From Beijerinckiaceae bacterium (GTDB taxonomy: Bacteria > Pseudomonadota > Alphaproteobacteria > Rhizobiales > Beijerinckiaceae): DNA of 34,140 bases. Location: contig CANJEY010000003.1 of assembly GCA_947472615.1 (NCBI GenBank), forward strand, positions 1-34,140, in the 5' to 3' direction. Positions 1 through 10,925 of this stretch are shown here, piece after piece; position 1 is the stretch's first letter, and the number at the start of each line of letters is the position of its first letter. The translations under genes were made by a program, and so were the position numbers. Under the pieces are notes generated by a model. That model was given only the letters and a program-made list of their open reading frames with translations, did no database searches and had not been told where the DNA came from.

Positions 1-1
1 C

Positions 2-346
2 GAGGGTCATTCGGAAGCCTCGCGTCGAGGCTGGGACGACCGCGGCGGCTCGCGCGGCCGCGATTATGACGACGACGATCGTCAGTCTTCGCGTGGTGGT
101 GGCGGCCGCAGCCAGGGTGGCTGGTTCGGCGATTCCGAAGGCCATTCGGAGGCGTCACGGCGTGGTTGGGAAAATCGAGGCGGCTCGCGCGGTCGCGATG
201 ACGACGACGACCGGCGTTCGTCGCGCGGCGGCGGGGCAGGCGGCGGCAACCGCGGTGGTGGCGGTGGTCGAAGCGGGCACGGGGGCTGGTTCGGCGATCC
301 GGAAGGCCACTCGCAGGCGGCTCGCCGTGGCTGGCAGGATCGCTGA
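2..346 (+). CDS. C-terminal part of a Gly/Arg/Asp-rich tandem-repeat protein (GWFGDxEGHSxAxRRGW repeats; resembles KGG/stress-induced-type repeat proteins); 5' truncated by window edge
   Basis: Frame 2 reads EGHSEASRRGWDDRGGSRGRDYDDDDRQSSRGGGGRSQGGWFGDSEGHSEASRRGWENRGGSRGRDDDDDRRSSRGGG...GGWFGDPEGHSQAARRGWQDR* with stop at 344-346. Three repeat units. Not in the supplied ORF list because its start lies outside the window. Confidence 0.8.
   Translation, partial: EGHSEASRRGWDDRGGSRGRDYDDDDRQSSRGGGGRSQGGWFGDSEGHSEASRRGWENRGGSRGRDDDDDRRSSRGGGAGGGNRGGGGGRSGHGGWFGDPEGHSQAARRGWQDR
2..346 (+). repeat. Tandem protein-coding repeats, unit about 45-55 codons (EGHSEASRRGW starts near 2, 137 and 302)
   Basis: Direct reading of the frame-2 translation; repeat starts are offset by 135 and 165 nt. 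Confidence 0.75.
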
Positions 347-472
347 TCTCTCCATACGAATTTGACATTCGGCCCCGGTCTCTGCGTCTGGGGTCGTTTC
401 GTATCCGCTGTCGTGCTGCGCTTGGCAGGGCGGGCCCGCTCGTCTACACACACTTTTTCGCGGGATTGCCGA

Positions 473-1087
473 ATGACCATACGCGTGCACAAGGGCGACT
501 TGCCGGACGGCCTCGACTTCGGTTCAAGCGTCGCCATCGACACCGAGACGCTCGGCCTCAATCCGCACCGCGACAGGCTCTGCGTCGTGCAGCTGTCCGG
601 CGGCGACGGAAACGCGGAACTCGTGCAGGTAGAGCGCGGACAAAGCGCCGCCCCCAATCTGACGCGTCTGCTGCGCGACCCGGCGGTGCTCAAGATCTTT
701 CATTTCGGAAGGTTCGACATCGCCATGATGGCCAAGGCCTTCGGGGTCTTCGCCGTGCCGGTCTATTGCACCAAAATCGCCTCGAAACTGACCCGCACCT
801 ACACCGACCGGCATGGGCTGAAGGATCTGACCCGCGAACTTCTCGGCGTCGATCTATCCAAGCAGCAGCAGTCCTCCGACTGGGCGGCCGAGACGCTCAC
901 GGAAGCCCAGATCGCTTACGCCGCCTCCGACGTGCTGCACCTGCATGGCCTCAAGGCCCGTCTCGACGCCATGCTGGCGCGAGAGGGACGAACGGAGCTG
1001 GCGGCGGCCTGTTTCGGCTTTCTGCCCGACCGGGCGCACCTCGATTTGATGGGTTGGCCGGAGGCGGATATCTTTTCTCACGAATAG
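473..1087 (+). CDS. Ribonuclease D-like 3'-5' exonuclease (DEDD family)
   Basis: MTIRVHKGDLPDG...VAIDTETLGLNPHRDRLCVVQLSGGDG (DxE motif) ... YAASDVLHLHGLKARLD. ATG at 473 is preferred over the longer ORF start at 362. Confidence 0.88.
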   Translation: MTIRVHKGDLPDGLDFGSSVAIDTETLGLNPHRDRLCVVQLSGGDGNAELVQVERGQSAAPNLTRLLRDPAVLKIFHFGRFDIAMMAKAFGVFAVPVYCTKIASKLTRTYTDRHGLKDLTRELLGVDLSKQQQSSDWAAETLTEAQIAYAASDVLHLHGLKARLDAMLAREGRTELAAACFGFLPDRAHLDLMGWPEADIFSHE

Positions 1088-1178
1088 GCGGACCGGCGGC
1101 CTCAAATTGGCCATCGACGCCGCGCTAAGACTTCGCAGTGAAACAGGCCGGGAGTTCCGGCGTCCGGAACGCGAGTTG

Positions 1179-1895
1179 ATGAGTCAGGTGGGGGCCACCC
1201 AGCCAGTCGCGCGCTATGAGCGGCCGCTTCGCGCCGGGCGTTCGCGCGCGTTTCAGGACGCCAGCCGCCACAGCCAGCGCGTGCGGCGTTTGAAACGCTT
1301 CATCGTGTTCGCCAGCGGCGCCGCGGTGATCGGCCTCGTCGGCGTGACGTTGCTCGACCCCTTCCGCAAATTGCCGGAGGGCGTTTCGGTCGGACAGACG
1401 AAGCTGGAAGGCACTCGCATCACGATGGAATTGCCAAAACTGAGCGGTTTCCGCAAGGATGGCAGGGCCTACGAAGTGCGCGCCGCGTCGGGGGTGCAGG
1501 ACATCAAGACCCCGAAGGTCATCGAACTCAAAGAGATCGACGCCCGCGTGTCGATAGCTGCGACCGACAGCGTCAACGCCTCCGCGCCGATCGGGATTTT
1601 CGACAGCGGGCGAGACTTTCTTCAGCTCCGGTCCGGCGACCGCGCGGGCGCTGTTCGGATCGTCAGCACGACGGGTTACGAGATCAAGCTGACCAATGCG
1701 GACGTGGATTTTCGCGAAGGAATCGTTCATTCGAACGAGCCGGTGGCGGTGCGCATGCCCAACGGGTCATTGTCGGCGGATCGTTTCAGTATGGCCGATA
1801 ACGGTCATGTGGTGACATTCGAGGGCAACGTGACCTCCGAGATCTGGCAGGACAAGTCTGACATCGCGCCGCTCGCGCCGGAGGCGAAGCCGTGA
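1179..1895 (+). CDS. lptC: LPS export ABC transporter periplasmic protein LptC
   Basis: Single N-terminal TM segment (RFIVFASGAAVIGLVGVTLL) followed by an LptC-like beta-rich domain; directly upstream of lptA and lptB. The ORF extends to a TTG at 1107; ATG at 1179 is my choice. Confidence 0.85.
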   Translation: MSQVGATQPVARYERPLRAGRSRAFQDASRHSQRVRRLKRFIVFASGAAVIGLVGVTLLDPFRKLPEGVSVGQTKLEGTRITMELPKLSGFRKDGRAYEVRAASGVQDIKTPKVIELKEIDARVSIAATDSVNASAPIGIFDSGRDFLQLRSGDRAGAVRIVSTTGYEIKLTNADVDFREGIVHSNEPVAVRMPNGSLSADRFSMADNGHVVTFEGNVTSEIWQDKSDIAPLAPEAKP

Positions 1896-2488
1896 CGTGG
1901 TTCAGGGGCCTTTTGCTTGTGGCGGCGGCGTGTTGCCTCGCTGGCGGCGCCTTGGCGCAGGGCCGCAGCGGATCGGTTCTGCCCGGCGCGAACGGGGGCG
2001 GTCCTATCTCGATCAACGCCGACAAGCTCGATTATTTCGACAAGGACCAGAAGCTGATCTACGCCGGCTCGGTCGTGGTGAAGCAGGGTGGGGCGACCCT
2101 GAAAGCGTCCGCGATCACGGTGTTCATGTCTGGCGAGACCGCTGGCGGCGCGCCCGGCAGCATGAACCAGATCAGGCGGCTCGAGGCGGCTGGACCCGTC
2201 ACGATCACCTCGCAGGATCAGGTCGGCGCGGGAGACCGGGGCTATTTCGAGCGCTCCGAGAACAAGGTGCACCTCGTCGGGCGCGTGTCGCTGACGCAGG
2301 GACCGAACGTCCAGACCTGCGACGAGCTGATCTACGACCTGACCCGCAACGTTGCGAGCTGCACCGGCAAGGGCAGTGGCCGGGTCAGCGGTATGTTCAC
2401 GCCCGGCTCCCAGCCGCCCGCCATCGACGACAAGCCGAAGCCTGACGCCGCAAAGCCCCGATCCACCAACCGCAATCCGCGCCCGTGA
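1892..2488 (+). CDS. lptA: LPS transport periplasmic protein LptA (OstA-like)
   Basis: Signal peptide MTWFRGLLLVAAACCLAGGALAQ; OstA-like ISINADKLDYFDKDQKLIYAGSVVVKQGGATLKAS; 4-bp overlap with lptC. Confidence 0.9.
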   Translation: MTWFRGLLLVAAACCLAGGALAQGRSGSVLPGANGGGPISINADKLDYFDKDQKLIYAGSVVVKQGGATLKASAITVFMSGETAGGAPGSMNQIRRLEAAGPVTITSQDQVGAGDRGYFERSENKVHLVGRVSLTQGPNVQTCDELIYDLTRNVASCTGKGSGRVSGMFTPGSQPPAIDDKPKPDAAKPRSTNRNPRP

Positions 2489-2581
2489 CGGCGCCTGCTG
2501 TTTGACGGTTGCGCCTGACATGGCGGCGCGATAGGCGATTGCGTCTGGAAGACACTCGACACCCGCCGGAAGCAGTCCCGT

Positions 2582-3478
2582 TTGCCCCAGCCATCGTCAG
2601 GCATCCTGAAATCGGCCGTCCGGTCGGCGCGCACCATGGCCGGCGCGGCGGCGGAATTGCTGTCGGGCGCGATCCCCGGGCTGTCGCGCCGCGACGCCGG
2701 GGAGGTTTTTGCGCCAGATGTCGATTCCAACGGTCCGGAGCCGCTGCATCTCGGCGCGGGTTCGCTTTGTGCCTATCATTTAGGCAAAGCGTATCGCGGA
2801 CGCCCAGTTGTGCAAAACGTCAGCCTTGCTGTCCGGCAGGGAGAGGCTGTCGGCCTGCTCGGTCCCAACGGCGCGGGCAAGACGACGGTATTTTACATGA
2901 TCACCGGGTTGGTCCGACCCGACAAGGGCGGCATCGAGCTTGATGGCCACGACGTGACCGATCTGCCCATGTACCGGCGCGCCCGTCTCGGCATCGGTTA
3001 TCTGCCGCAGGAAGCGTCGATCTTTCGTGGGCTCAATGTCGAGGACAACATCCGGGCCGTTCTCGAGGTGAACATCGCCGACAAGGACCAGCGGCAGGCG
3101 GAACTCGAAGCCCTGCTGGACGAATTCGACATCAAGCGCCTGCGCAAGTCGCCCTCGATTGCGCTGTCGGGCGGCGAGCGCCGCCGCTGTGAGATCGCTC
3201 GCGCGCTCGCCGGACAACCGTCCTACATGCTGCTCGACGAACCATTCGCCGGCATCGACCCGATCGCGGTCGGCGACATTCAGGATCTGGTGCGGCATCT
3301 GAAGCGGCGTGGCATCGGGGTGCTGATCACTGACCACAATGTCCGCGAAACGCTGGGTCTCATCGACCGCGCCTACATTATCCACTCCGGCCATGTGCTG
3401 ACCGAGGGCTCTCCGGAGGAGATCGTCGCCAATCCGGACGTCCGGCGCTTTTATCTTGGTGAAAGCTTCAGGATGTAG
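2582..3478 (+). CDS. lptB: LPS export ABC transporter ATP-binding protein LptB
   Basis: Walker A GPNGAGKTT, signature LSGGERRR, Walker B YMLLDEPFAGIDP; last residues YLGESFRM typical of LptB. Start uncertain: TTG at 2582 or ATG at 2636. Confidence 0.93.
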   Translation: MPQPSSGILKSAVRSARTMAGAAAELLSGAIPGLSRRDAGEVFAPDVDSNGPEPLHLGAGSLCAYHLGKAYRGRPVVQNVSLAVRQGEAVGLLGPNGAGKTTVFYMITGLVRPDKGGIELDGHDVTDLPMYRRARLGIGYLPQEASIFRGLNVEDNIRAVLEVNIADKDQRQAELEALLDEFDIKRLRKSPSIALSGGERRRCEIARALAGQPSYMLLDEPFAGIDPIAVGDIQDLVRHLKRRGIGVLITDHNVRETLGLIDRAYIIHSGHVLTEGSPEEIVANPDVRRFYLGESFRM

Positions 3479-3639
3479 GCCGCTGAGATTGCACGCGTTG
3501 CGGTGACGGGCGCTTAACTGTTGCGATATTTTGCCCCAAGCAGCGCGATTGCGTATCGAAATCCTCAGCGACTCTGTGCTACAAGCAAGAAACGGGCCGA
3601 ATGTCTGGCCATGTTCCGTAGCGTTGCGAGTCGTTCAGG

Positions 3640-5247
3640 ATGGCGCTTTCCACCCGGTTGATGATGCGCCAGGGCCAGTCCTTGGTGATGACGCCGCAGC
3701 TTCTGCAGGCCATCAAGCTCTTGCAATTGTCCAGCGTCGAGTTGTCCGCCTTCGTGGAGGAGGAGCTTGAACGCAACCCGCTGCTGGAACGCGCGGAAGA
3801 CCGGCCCGACAGCCCGGACCTTCCCTTGGCGGCGACATCCGCAATGGCGGATGATTTCGATCCGTCCGACACGACCGACCGGGAACACACGAGCGAAGAA
3901 TTCAGCGAATACGGCGAGCGCGACTGGACCTCCGAACAGCTCGAAACCGATCGTGGCGCCCTGGAATCGAACCTCGGCACCGAAGTCGAGAACACATTCG
4001 ATGCTGACCGCACCGAAGCGACGGCTGAACGCGTTGCCGACTCGAACGATTTTTCGGCCAGCGCCTGGAGCGGCGCTCCGGGCGGCTCGCCTGATGGCGA
4101 GGCTCCCAATCTCGAAGCCTATGTGGCTGCGAAGCTCACCCTCAGCGAACATCTGGCCGAGCAGTTGGCGGTCGCGATCCATGATCCGGTCGACCGGGTC
4201 ATCGGTCAGGCGATCATCGATTCGCTCGACGAGAACGGTTATCTGAACGAACCGATCGACGATCTGGCGGATCGGCTTGGCGTCGCCCAGACGCGGGCGC
4301 AAGGCGTGCTGACGCTCGTGCAGACATTCGACCCGTCCGGGGTCGGCGCCCGCAACCTTGCGGAATGTCTGGCCATCCAGTTGCAGGAACTCGACCGTTA
4401 TGATCCCGCCATGCGCGCCATGGTGGCCAATCTGCCGTTGCTGGCGAAGCGCGACTTCGCAGCGCTGCGCAAGATCTGCGGCGTCGACGACGAAGACATC
4501 GCCGAAATGGTGCGCGAGATTCGCCGCCTCGATCCCAAGCCCGGACGGGCGTTCGGCGGCGGACCCTTGCAGCCTGTGGTGCCTGACGTGGTGGTCCGCG
4601 CGGCGGCCGATGGATCGTGGCACGTCGAACTGAATTCGGACGCGCTGCCGAAAGTGCTGGTGAACCAGACTTATGCGGCGGAAGTGTCGAAGGTCAAAGG
4701 CACGGCGGCCGACAAGTCTTTCGTGTCGAATTGCCTGCAGACCGCGAATTGGTTGACAAAAAGTCTGGAGCAGCGCGCCCGCACGATCCTCAAGGTCGCG
4801 ACCGAGATCGTGCGGCAGCAGGATGCGTTCTTCGCGCAGGGCGTCGAACATCTTCGTCCGCTGAACCTGAAGACGATCGCCGATGCGATCGGGATGCATG
4901 AATCGACTGTGTCGCGCGTCACGTCGAACAAGTATCTCGCGTCGCCGCGCGGCCTGTTCGAATTCAAGTATTTCTTCACCGCCTCGATCGCGGCGGGCAC
5001 AGGCGAAGCGCATTCGGCAGAGGCTGTACGTTTCCGCATCAAGCAGCTCATCGATCATGAGAGCCCCAACGATGTGCTGTCGGACGACGCCATCGTGGCG
5101 CGACTGAAAGCCGCAAACGTCGACATCGCCCGCCGCACGGTCGCCAAATATCGCGAGAGTTTGCGGATTCCCTCATCGGTCGACCGACGCCGCGAAAAGA
5201 CCGCAATGCAGGCGGAAGCGCGGCGCAAGGACCCGGCGCATGCGTGA
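3640..5247 (+). CDS. rpoN: RNA polymerase sigma-54 factor RpoN
   Basis: N-terminal MALSTRLMMRQGQSLVMTPQLLQAIKLLQLS and C-terminal RpoN box ARRTVAKYRESLRIPSS. Confidence 0.97.
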   Translation: MALSTRLMMRQGQSLVMTPQLLQAIKLLQLSSVELSAFVEEELERNPLLERAEDRPDSPDLPLAATSAMADDFDPSDTTDREHTSEEFSEYGERDWTSEQLETDRGALESNLGTEVENTFDADRTEATAERVADSNDFSASAWSGAPGGSPDGEAPNLEAYVAAKLTLSEHLAEQLAVAIHDPVDRVIGQAIIDSLDENGYLNEPIDDLADRLGVAQTRAQGVLTLVQTFDPSGVGARNLAECLAIQLQELDRYDPAMRAMVANLPLLAKRDFAALRKICGVDDEDIAEMVREIRRLDPKPGRAFGGGPLQPVVPDVVVRAAADGSWHVELNSDALPKVLVNQTYAAEVSKVKGTAADKSFVSNCLQTANWLTKSLEQRARTILKVATEIVRQQDAFFAQGVEHLRPLNLKTIADAIGMHESTVSRVTSNKYLASPRGLFEFKYFFTASIAAGTGEAHSAEAVRFRIKQLIDHESPNDVLSDDAIVARLKAANVDIARRTVAKYRESLRIPSSVDRRREKTAMQAEARRKDPAHA

Positions 5248-5389
5248 TAAATTATTGAAATAATGACATAAAATGCCTTCCGACACGGCTCGTTGGGCCT
5301 GCGGTTGACTTCCACTTCGGAGCCTCTTAACCCTCACGAACAGGCACTGGCCTGCCCCTCTGGGCCCGACGCACGGCAAGACAGGACGG

Positions 5390-5980
5390 ATGGAAATGGC
5401 GCTGCGCGTATCGGGAAAGAACTTCGATATCGGCGAGGCGATGCGCCAACATGTGCAGGACCGAATCGGCGGCTCGGTCGAAAAATATTTCGACGGCTCA
5501 GTCACCGGCCATATCGTGATCGACCACGAAGGCACCGGCTACCGGACCGATTGCACCCTGTATTTGACGTCCGGCACGTCGCTGCATGCCGAAGGCCGCG
5601 CGCACGAGCCTTACGCCAGCTTCGAGCAGGCCGCCGATCGTCTTGAAAAGCGTCTGCGTCGCTACAAGCAGCGGCTGAAGGGACATCATGTCGCCGGTCA
5701 TGTGCAGCCCGTTGAAACCGGCGTCGTGGCTGACTATGTGCTCGAAGCTCCAGACGAGGAAACGCACGACGCCAAGGACTTCAGCCCGCTGATCATCGCG
5801 GAGCGGACCTCGGCCATGAAGGAGATGTCGGTGTCCAACGCCGTTCTCGAACTCGACGCGACGGGCGCGCCCGTGCTGGCTTTCCGGCACGCGACGTCAG
5901 GCCGCATCAATCTCGTCTTCCGTCGAACCGATGGAAACATCGGCTGGATCGACCCTTCCGAAGCGACCGCCAAGAACTAG
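5390..5980 (+). CDS. hpf: Ribosome hibernation-promoting factor, long form
   Basis: MALRVSGKNFDIGEAMRQHVQDRIGGSVEKYF N-domain plus C-terminal domain FSPLIIAERTSAMKEMSVSNAVLELDATGAPVLAFRHATSGRINLVFRRTDGNIGWIDP; located between rpoN and ptsN. Start at 5390 or 5396. Confidence 0.93.
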   Translation: MEMALRVSGKNFDIGEAMRQHVQDRIGGSVEKYFDGSVTGHIVIDHEGTGYRTDCTLYLTSGTSLHAEGRAHEPYASFEQAADRLEKRLRRYKQRLKGHHVAGHVQPVETGVVADYVLEAPDEETHDAKDFSPLIIAERTSAMKEMSVSNAVLELDATGAPVLAFRHATSGRINLVFRRTDGNIGWIDPSEATAKN

Positions 5981-6060
5981 TTCGACCGAGGCCCGGTTTC
6001 GTTCGTTGCACGGCATGGAACTTGCGTTTGCCAGATCAATTATCGGAACCGGATTCGAAG

Positions 6061-6525
6061 ATGCCGCACAGAGATCTGATTACGGCCGACGCGATAATCC
6101 CGGCGTTGAAAGCCTCGACGAAGAAGCAGGTGTTGCTCGACCTGAGCGAGCGCGCCGCTGAACTCTCCGGGCTCAACCAGCGGGAAATCTTCGATTCGCT
6201 GATTCAGCGCGAGCGATTGGGCTCGACTGGCGTGGGCAACGGCATCGCAATTCCGCACGGCAAGCTCGCGAAAGCGCAGAAACTATTCGGGGTCTTCGCC
6301 CGGCTGGAAAAGCCGGTGGCGTTCGAGTCGCTCGACGGTCAGCCGGTGGATCTGATCTTTCTGCTGATCGCGCCTGAAACCGCAGGCGCCGATCATCTGA
6401 CGGCGCTGGCTCGCATCGCCCGCAGTCTGCGCGATCCGGTTCTGGTCGCCAAGCTCAGAGCCAGCCGCGATCCCTCCGCCCTTTACGCGCTGTTCTCGCA
6501 GGCCCCCATCTCGCACGCGGCCTGA
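6061..6525 (+). CDS. ptsN: PTS IIA-like nitrogen regulatory protein PtsN
   Basis: MPHRDLITADAIIPALKASTKKQVLLDLSERAAELSGL...GNGIAIPHGKLAKAQ (EIIA-Ntr phosphorylation-site His); conserved rpoN-hpf-ptsN order. ATG at 6061 is preferred over the ORF start at 6022. Confidence 0.93.
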   Translation: MPHRDLITADAIIPALKASTKKQVLLDLSERAAELSGLNQREIFDSLIQRERLGSTGVGNGIAIPHGKLAKAQKLFGVFARLEKPVAFESLDGQPVDLIFLLIAPETAGADHLTALARIARSLRDPVLVAKLRASRDPSALYALFSQAPISHAA

Positions 6526-7524
6526 TCACCGCCAGGCGCGGCTCGTATAATCGATCGCATATCGCGCCGGATCGAAGGCGATAGCCGCCATTCCATCGAG
6601 TACGGCGTCCGGCGCAATGAGCAGCCGCGTGCCGATGCGCCGCGCCAGATCGGCGACTGGTTCCTTGTGACAGAACGCGGCGCGGAAGGTCGCCGCATCG
6701 AGCAGGCCCGACAGCCGTGGCAGGATGCCGCCCGCCAGGGTCACCCCGCCGGTGGCGCTGAATGTGATCGCCATGTCGCCGGCGAATCGCCCCGCCAGCC
6801 GCCAGAACTGCCGGACGGAATCGGCTTCATGGCCGGACGGTTTGCGCACGGCGGCTGTCGTGATCGCCGCCGCGTGCCGATCCTCGGGACGGATCGGCGC
6901 TCCCGTGCGCGCCGCGTGCAGACGCTCCAGTCCGTGCCCGGACAGCAGCGTTTCGGCCGTCATCCGACCATGGAAACGCTCGATGCGTGGCCACAGTTCT
7001 TCCTCCTCCGGGCCCACCGGCCCGATGTCGATGTGCCCCGCCTCGCTCGGCAGGGCGACGAACCGGCCGCTAATTTCCAGCAGCGCCGCGACTCCCAGCC
7101 CCGTGCCGGGGCCCAGAACCAGGCGCGGGCCGGAGCCGGTCGGCAGGTCGGGACCGATACTGAGCGCCTGATCCGGCCGGATCACCGGCAGCGACAGGGC
7201 CTGAGCCTCGAAATCGTTCAACAGCAATCCTTGGGCGAGACCGAATCGCTGCGCGATGGCGGGTCCATCCAGTCGCCATGCCGCATTGGTCAGTGTCAGG
7301 TGGCGGCCTTCCACCGGCCCCGCCCCGCAGGCGACGAGTGTGGCCGGCCGCACGCCGGCGGCTTCCAGCACGCTCGCCACGGCGGCTTCGAAATCGGGAA
7401 AGTCGGCGGTGCGAACCTTCGCCAGCAGTTTGGGCAAACCGCCGCGCTCCGTCACCACCGCGATTCGGGTGTTCGTCCCGCCGATGTCGCAGACCACGAG
7501 GGGCGTCGGAAACTCGACTGTCAT
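6526..7524 (-). CDS. glk: Glucokinase (Glk family)
   Basis: LVVCDIGGTNTRIAVV phosphate-binding motif; LVLGPGTGLGVAALL; LPSEAGHIDIGP; FSATGGVTLAGGILPRL. Confidence 0.9.
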   Translation of the reverse strand: MTVEFPTPLVVCDIGGTNTRIAVVTERGGLPKLLAKVRTADFPDFEAAVASVLEAAGVRPATLVACGAGPVEGRHLTLTNAAWRLDGPAIAQRFGLAQGLLLNDFEAQALSLPVIRPDQALSIGPDLPTGSGPRLVLGPGTGLGVAALLEISGRFVALPSEAGHIDIGPVGPEEEELWPRIERFHGRMTAETLLSGHGLERLHAARTGAPIRPEDRHAAAITTAAVRKPSGHEADSVRQFWRLAGRFAGDMAITFSATGGVTLAGGILPRLSGLLDAATFRAAFCHKEPVADLARRIGTRLLIAPDAVLDGMAAIAFDPARYAIDYTSRAWR

Positions 7525-7580
7525 CGGCGGAACTCCTGTGCTGTCGACAATCTTGCCCTCATCCGCCGATCTGACAACCG

Positions 7581-7596
7581 CGCGCCACTTGGCGCG
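7581..7596. promoter_or_regulatory. Near-contiguous 7-bp palindrome in the glk/fumarase divergent promoter region
   Basis: CGCGCCA-CT-TGGCGCG, exact reverse-complement arms. Confidence 0.35.
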
Positions 7597-7646
7597 GCAC
7601 GGGCGACGGCCTAGAACACGCCAGCTTCATCAAAGGCGCGGGTTCC

Positions 7647-9263
<1,617 letters not shown>

Positions 9264-9315
9264 CGCGTCGCGCGCCCGCGAGACGGGAAGCGGTGAAATC
9301 TGCTAGTCTCCCGGC

Positions 9316-9738
9316 ATGATCCGCGTCACGCCCCATATCAGTCTCGACGAGAGCGAAATCGTCGAGACGTTTATTCGCGCCTCCGGGCCGGGCGGGCAGA
9401 ACGTCAACAAGGTCGAGTCTGCAGTGCAATTGCGCTTCGATCTGGCGCATTCGCCGAGCATTCCGGCGGATGTGGCGCAGCGACTCGTGACGCTTGCCGG
9501 TCGGCGGCTGACGAACGAGGGCGTTCTGGTCATCAGCGCGCAGAAATTCCGCACGCAGGAGCGAAATCGCGCCGACGCGCTGGAGCGTCTTCTGGACCTG
9601 ATTCGTCAGGCGGCGGTGCGTCCGGTGATTCGCCGCGCCACGCGGCCGACGCTGGCTTCGAAACAGCGCCGGCTCACGGCCAAGAAGGTGCGGTCGGGCG
9701 TCAAGACGCTGCGGCAGCGGCGGCCCGGCGACGAATGA
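9316..9738 (+). CDS. arfB: Alternative ribosome-rescue peptidyl-tRNA hydrolase ArfB
   Basis: GGQ motif in ASGPGGQNVNKVESAVQLRFD; basic C-terminal tail ASKQRRLTAKKVRSGVKTLRQRR. Confidence 0.93.
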   Translation: MIRVTPHISLDESEIVETFIRASGPGGQNVNKVESAVQLRFDLAHSPSIPADVAQRLVTLAGRRLTNEGVLVISAQKFRTQERNRADALERLLDLIRQAAVRPVIRRATRPTLASKQRRLTAKKVRSGVKTLRQRRPGDE

Positions 9739-10924
9739 GCTTCGCCTGCATGTCGCGTCCCCACGCGACGCAGGCCATCGCCAGCGGATCGGCGCGCAGC
9801 CGGCGCTTCAAACGATCCATCGCGATCAGCGGCAGGCCACGGCACGAAAGGTTCATCCGCAATTCGTAGAGGGGCACGCTCTCGACGCCGAGACGGCGCT
9901 TGTAGGCGTAATCGCCGATGGTGAAATCGAACGACCGATAGCCCTCCGCGTGCAGCATCTTCATCGTGCGCTCGATGACCAGACGACCCGGCGAGCAATT
10001 CTTCCAGGCGTCGCCGGCGGTCGCCAGACGCACCATCGCATAGTGCTTGCCGTCGGTGACGCCGAGCAGCGCCGCCACGACTTCGTCCTTCACGACGAGC
10101 GCGGTCAGCACGGCGGATCCGCGCGCGAGGCCGTCTTCCAGCACCTTGTCGTAAAACGAATCCACGGCCGGCTCGTCGAGCACGTAGGGCAGGCCCATGT
10201 CGCGAATGCGCTCACTCTGCAGCCGCTTCAGCTCGGCGAAGATGCGAACCGCTTCCTCACGATCGACGATCTGACGGAAGTCCGCGCCGTCGTGGCGGGA
10301 GAACACGCGCCAGCTGCGCTCGAGCTCCTTACGGAACGTCCGCTCGAGACCCCAGTGCCATGCGTCCCATTGGCCCGGCACATGCAGCACATTGCCGAAC
10401 AGTCGGCTGTCCTGCACGTCGACCAGCAGCAACGGATTGGGTCGTCCGCCGATTTCGGCCGGCATTTTTTCCAGATCGAGAATGTCGGCGGGCTCGACCG
10501 CCTTGCGCAGCGCGGCAATCAGGTTGCGCGCGCCGCTGACGGTCGTCGGCGCGCCGGCGCCGAGAATGGGGGCGTTATAATCGGTGAGGCCGCGGTCGGC
10601 GAACGAGACGATCCGCAGGCCGCGCGACAGCCGCTTCACCAGCGGCAGCGCGACCACGTCCCGATCAAAGATTTCGTCCCGGATGGTGACCAGCATTGGC
10701 TCGACGCCAGCCTCGCGTCCAAGCGTGTCATACCAGGCGCGCAGCCACCCGCAGCGCTGGAACGGCAGCGCCGCGCCGTCCTGGGCGAGCGCTTCCCAGC
10801 GCGTCTCCACCTGTCGCCAATCGTGGGCGACGCTGGCGCTGTAGCGGGCGAAAATCCAACCGGCCAGAACGGGATCGGCGACTTGCTGCATGGACATCGC
10901 GGAATGTGTCGACTGGATGGTCAT
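9701..10924 (-). CDS. GNAT-family N-acetyltransferase (BcsL/CelD- or FemAB-like)
   Basis: 407 aa with ...WEALAQDGAALPFQRCGWLRAWYDTLG... and a C-terminal GNAT-like half (VVAALLGVTDGKHYAMVRLATAGDAWKNCSPGRLVIERTMKMLHAEGYRSFDFTIGDYAYKRRLG), typical of the CelD/BcsL acetyltransferase group. Confidence 0.8.
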   Translation of the reverse strand: MTIQSTHSAMSMQQVADPVLAGWIFARYSASVAHDWRQVETRWEALAQDGAALPFQRCGWLRAWYDTLGREAGVEPMLVTIRDEIFDRDVVALPLVKRLSRGLRIVSFADRGLTDYNAPILGAGAPTTVSGARNLIAALRKAVEPADILDLEKMPAEIGGRPNPLLLVDVQDSRLFGNVLHVPGQWDAWHWGLERTFRKELERSWRVFSRHDGADFRQIVDREEAVRIFAELKRLQSERIRDMGLPYVLDEPAVDSFYDKVLEDGLARGSAVLTALVVKDEVVAALLGVTDGKHYAMVRLATAGDAWKNCSPGRLVIERTMKMLHAEGYRSFDFTIGDYAYKRRLGVESVPLYELRMNLSCRGLPLIAMDRLKRRLRADPLAMACVAWGRDMQAKLIRRRAAAAAAS

Positions 10925-10925
10925 G

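Noticed and set aside
82-693. 203-aa minus-strand ORF across the repeat protein and exonuclease start
   Set aside because: Proline/arginine/serine low complexity produced by reading the antisense of Gly/Arg repeats.
3565-5058. 497-aa ORF antisense to rpoN
   Set aside because: Antisense shadow ORF in a GC-rich gene; arginine-rich/low-complexity translation with no recognisable motif, while the + strand encodes clear RpoN.
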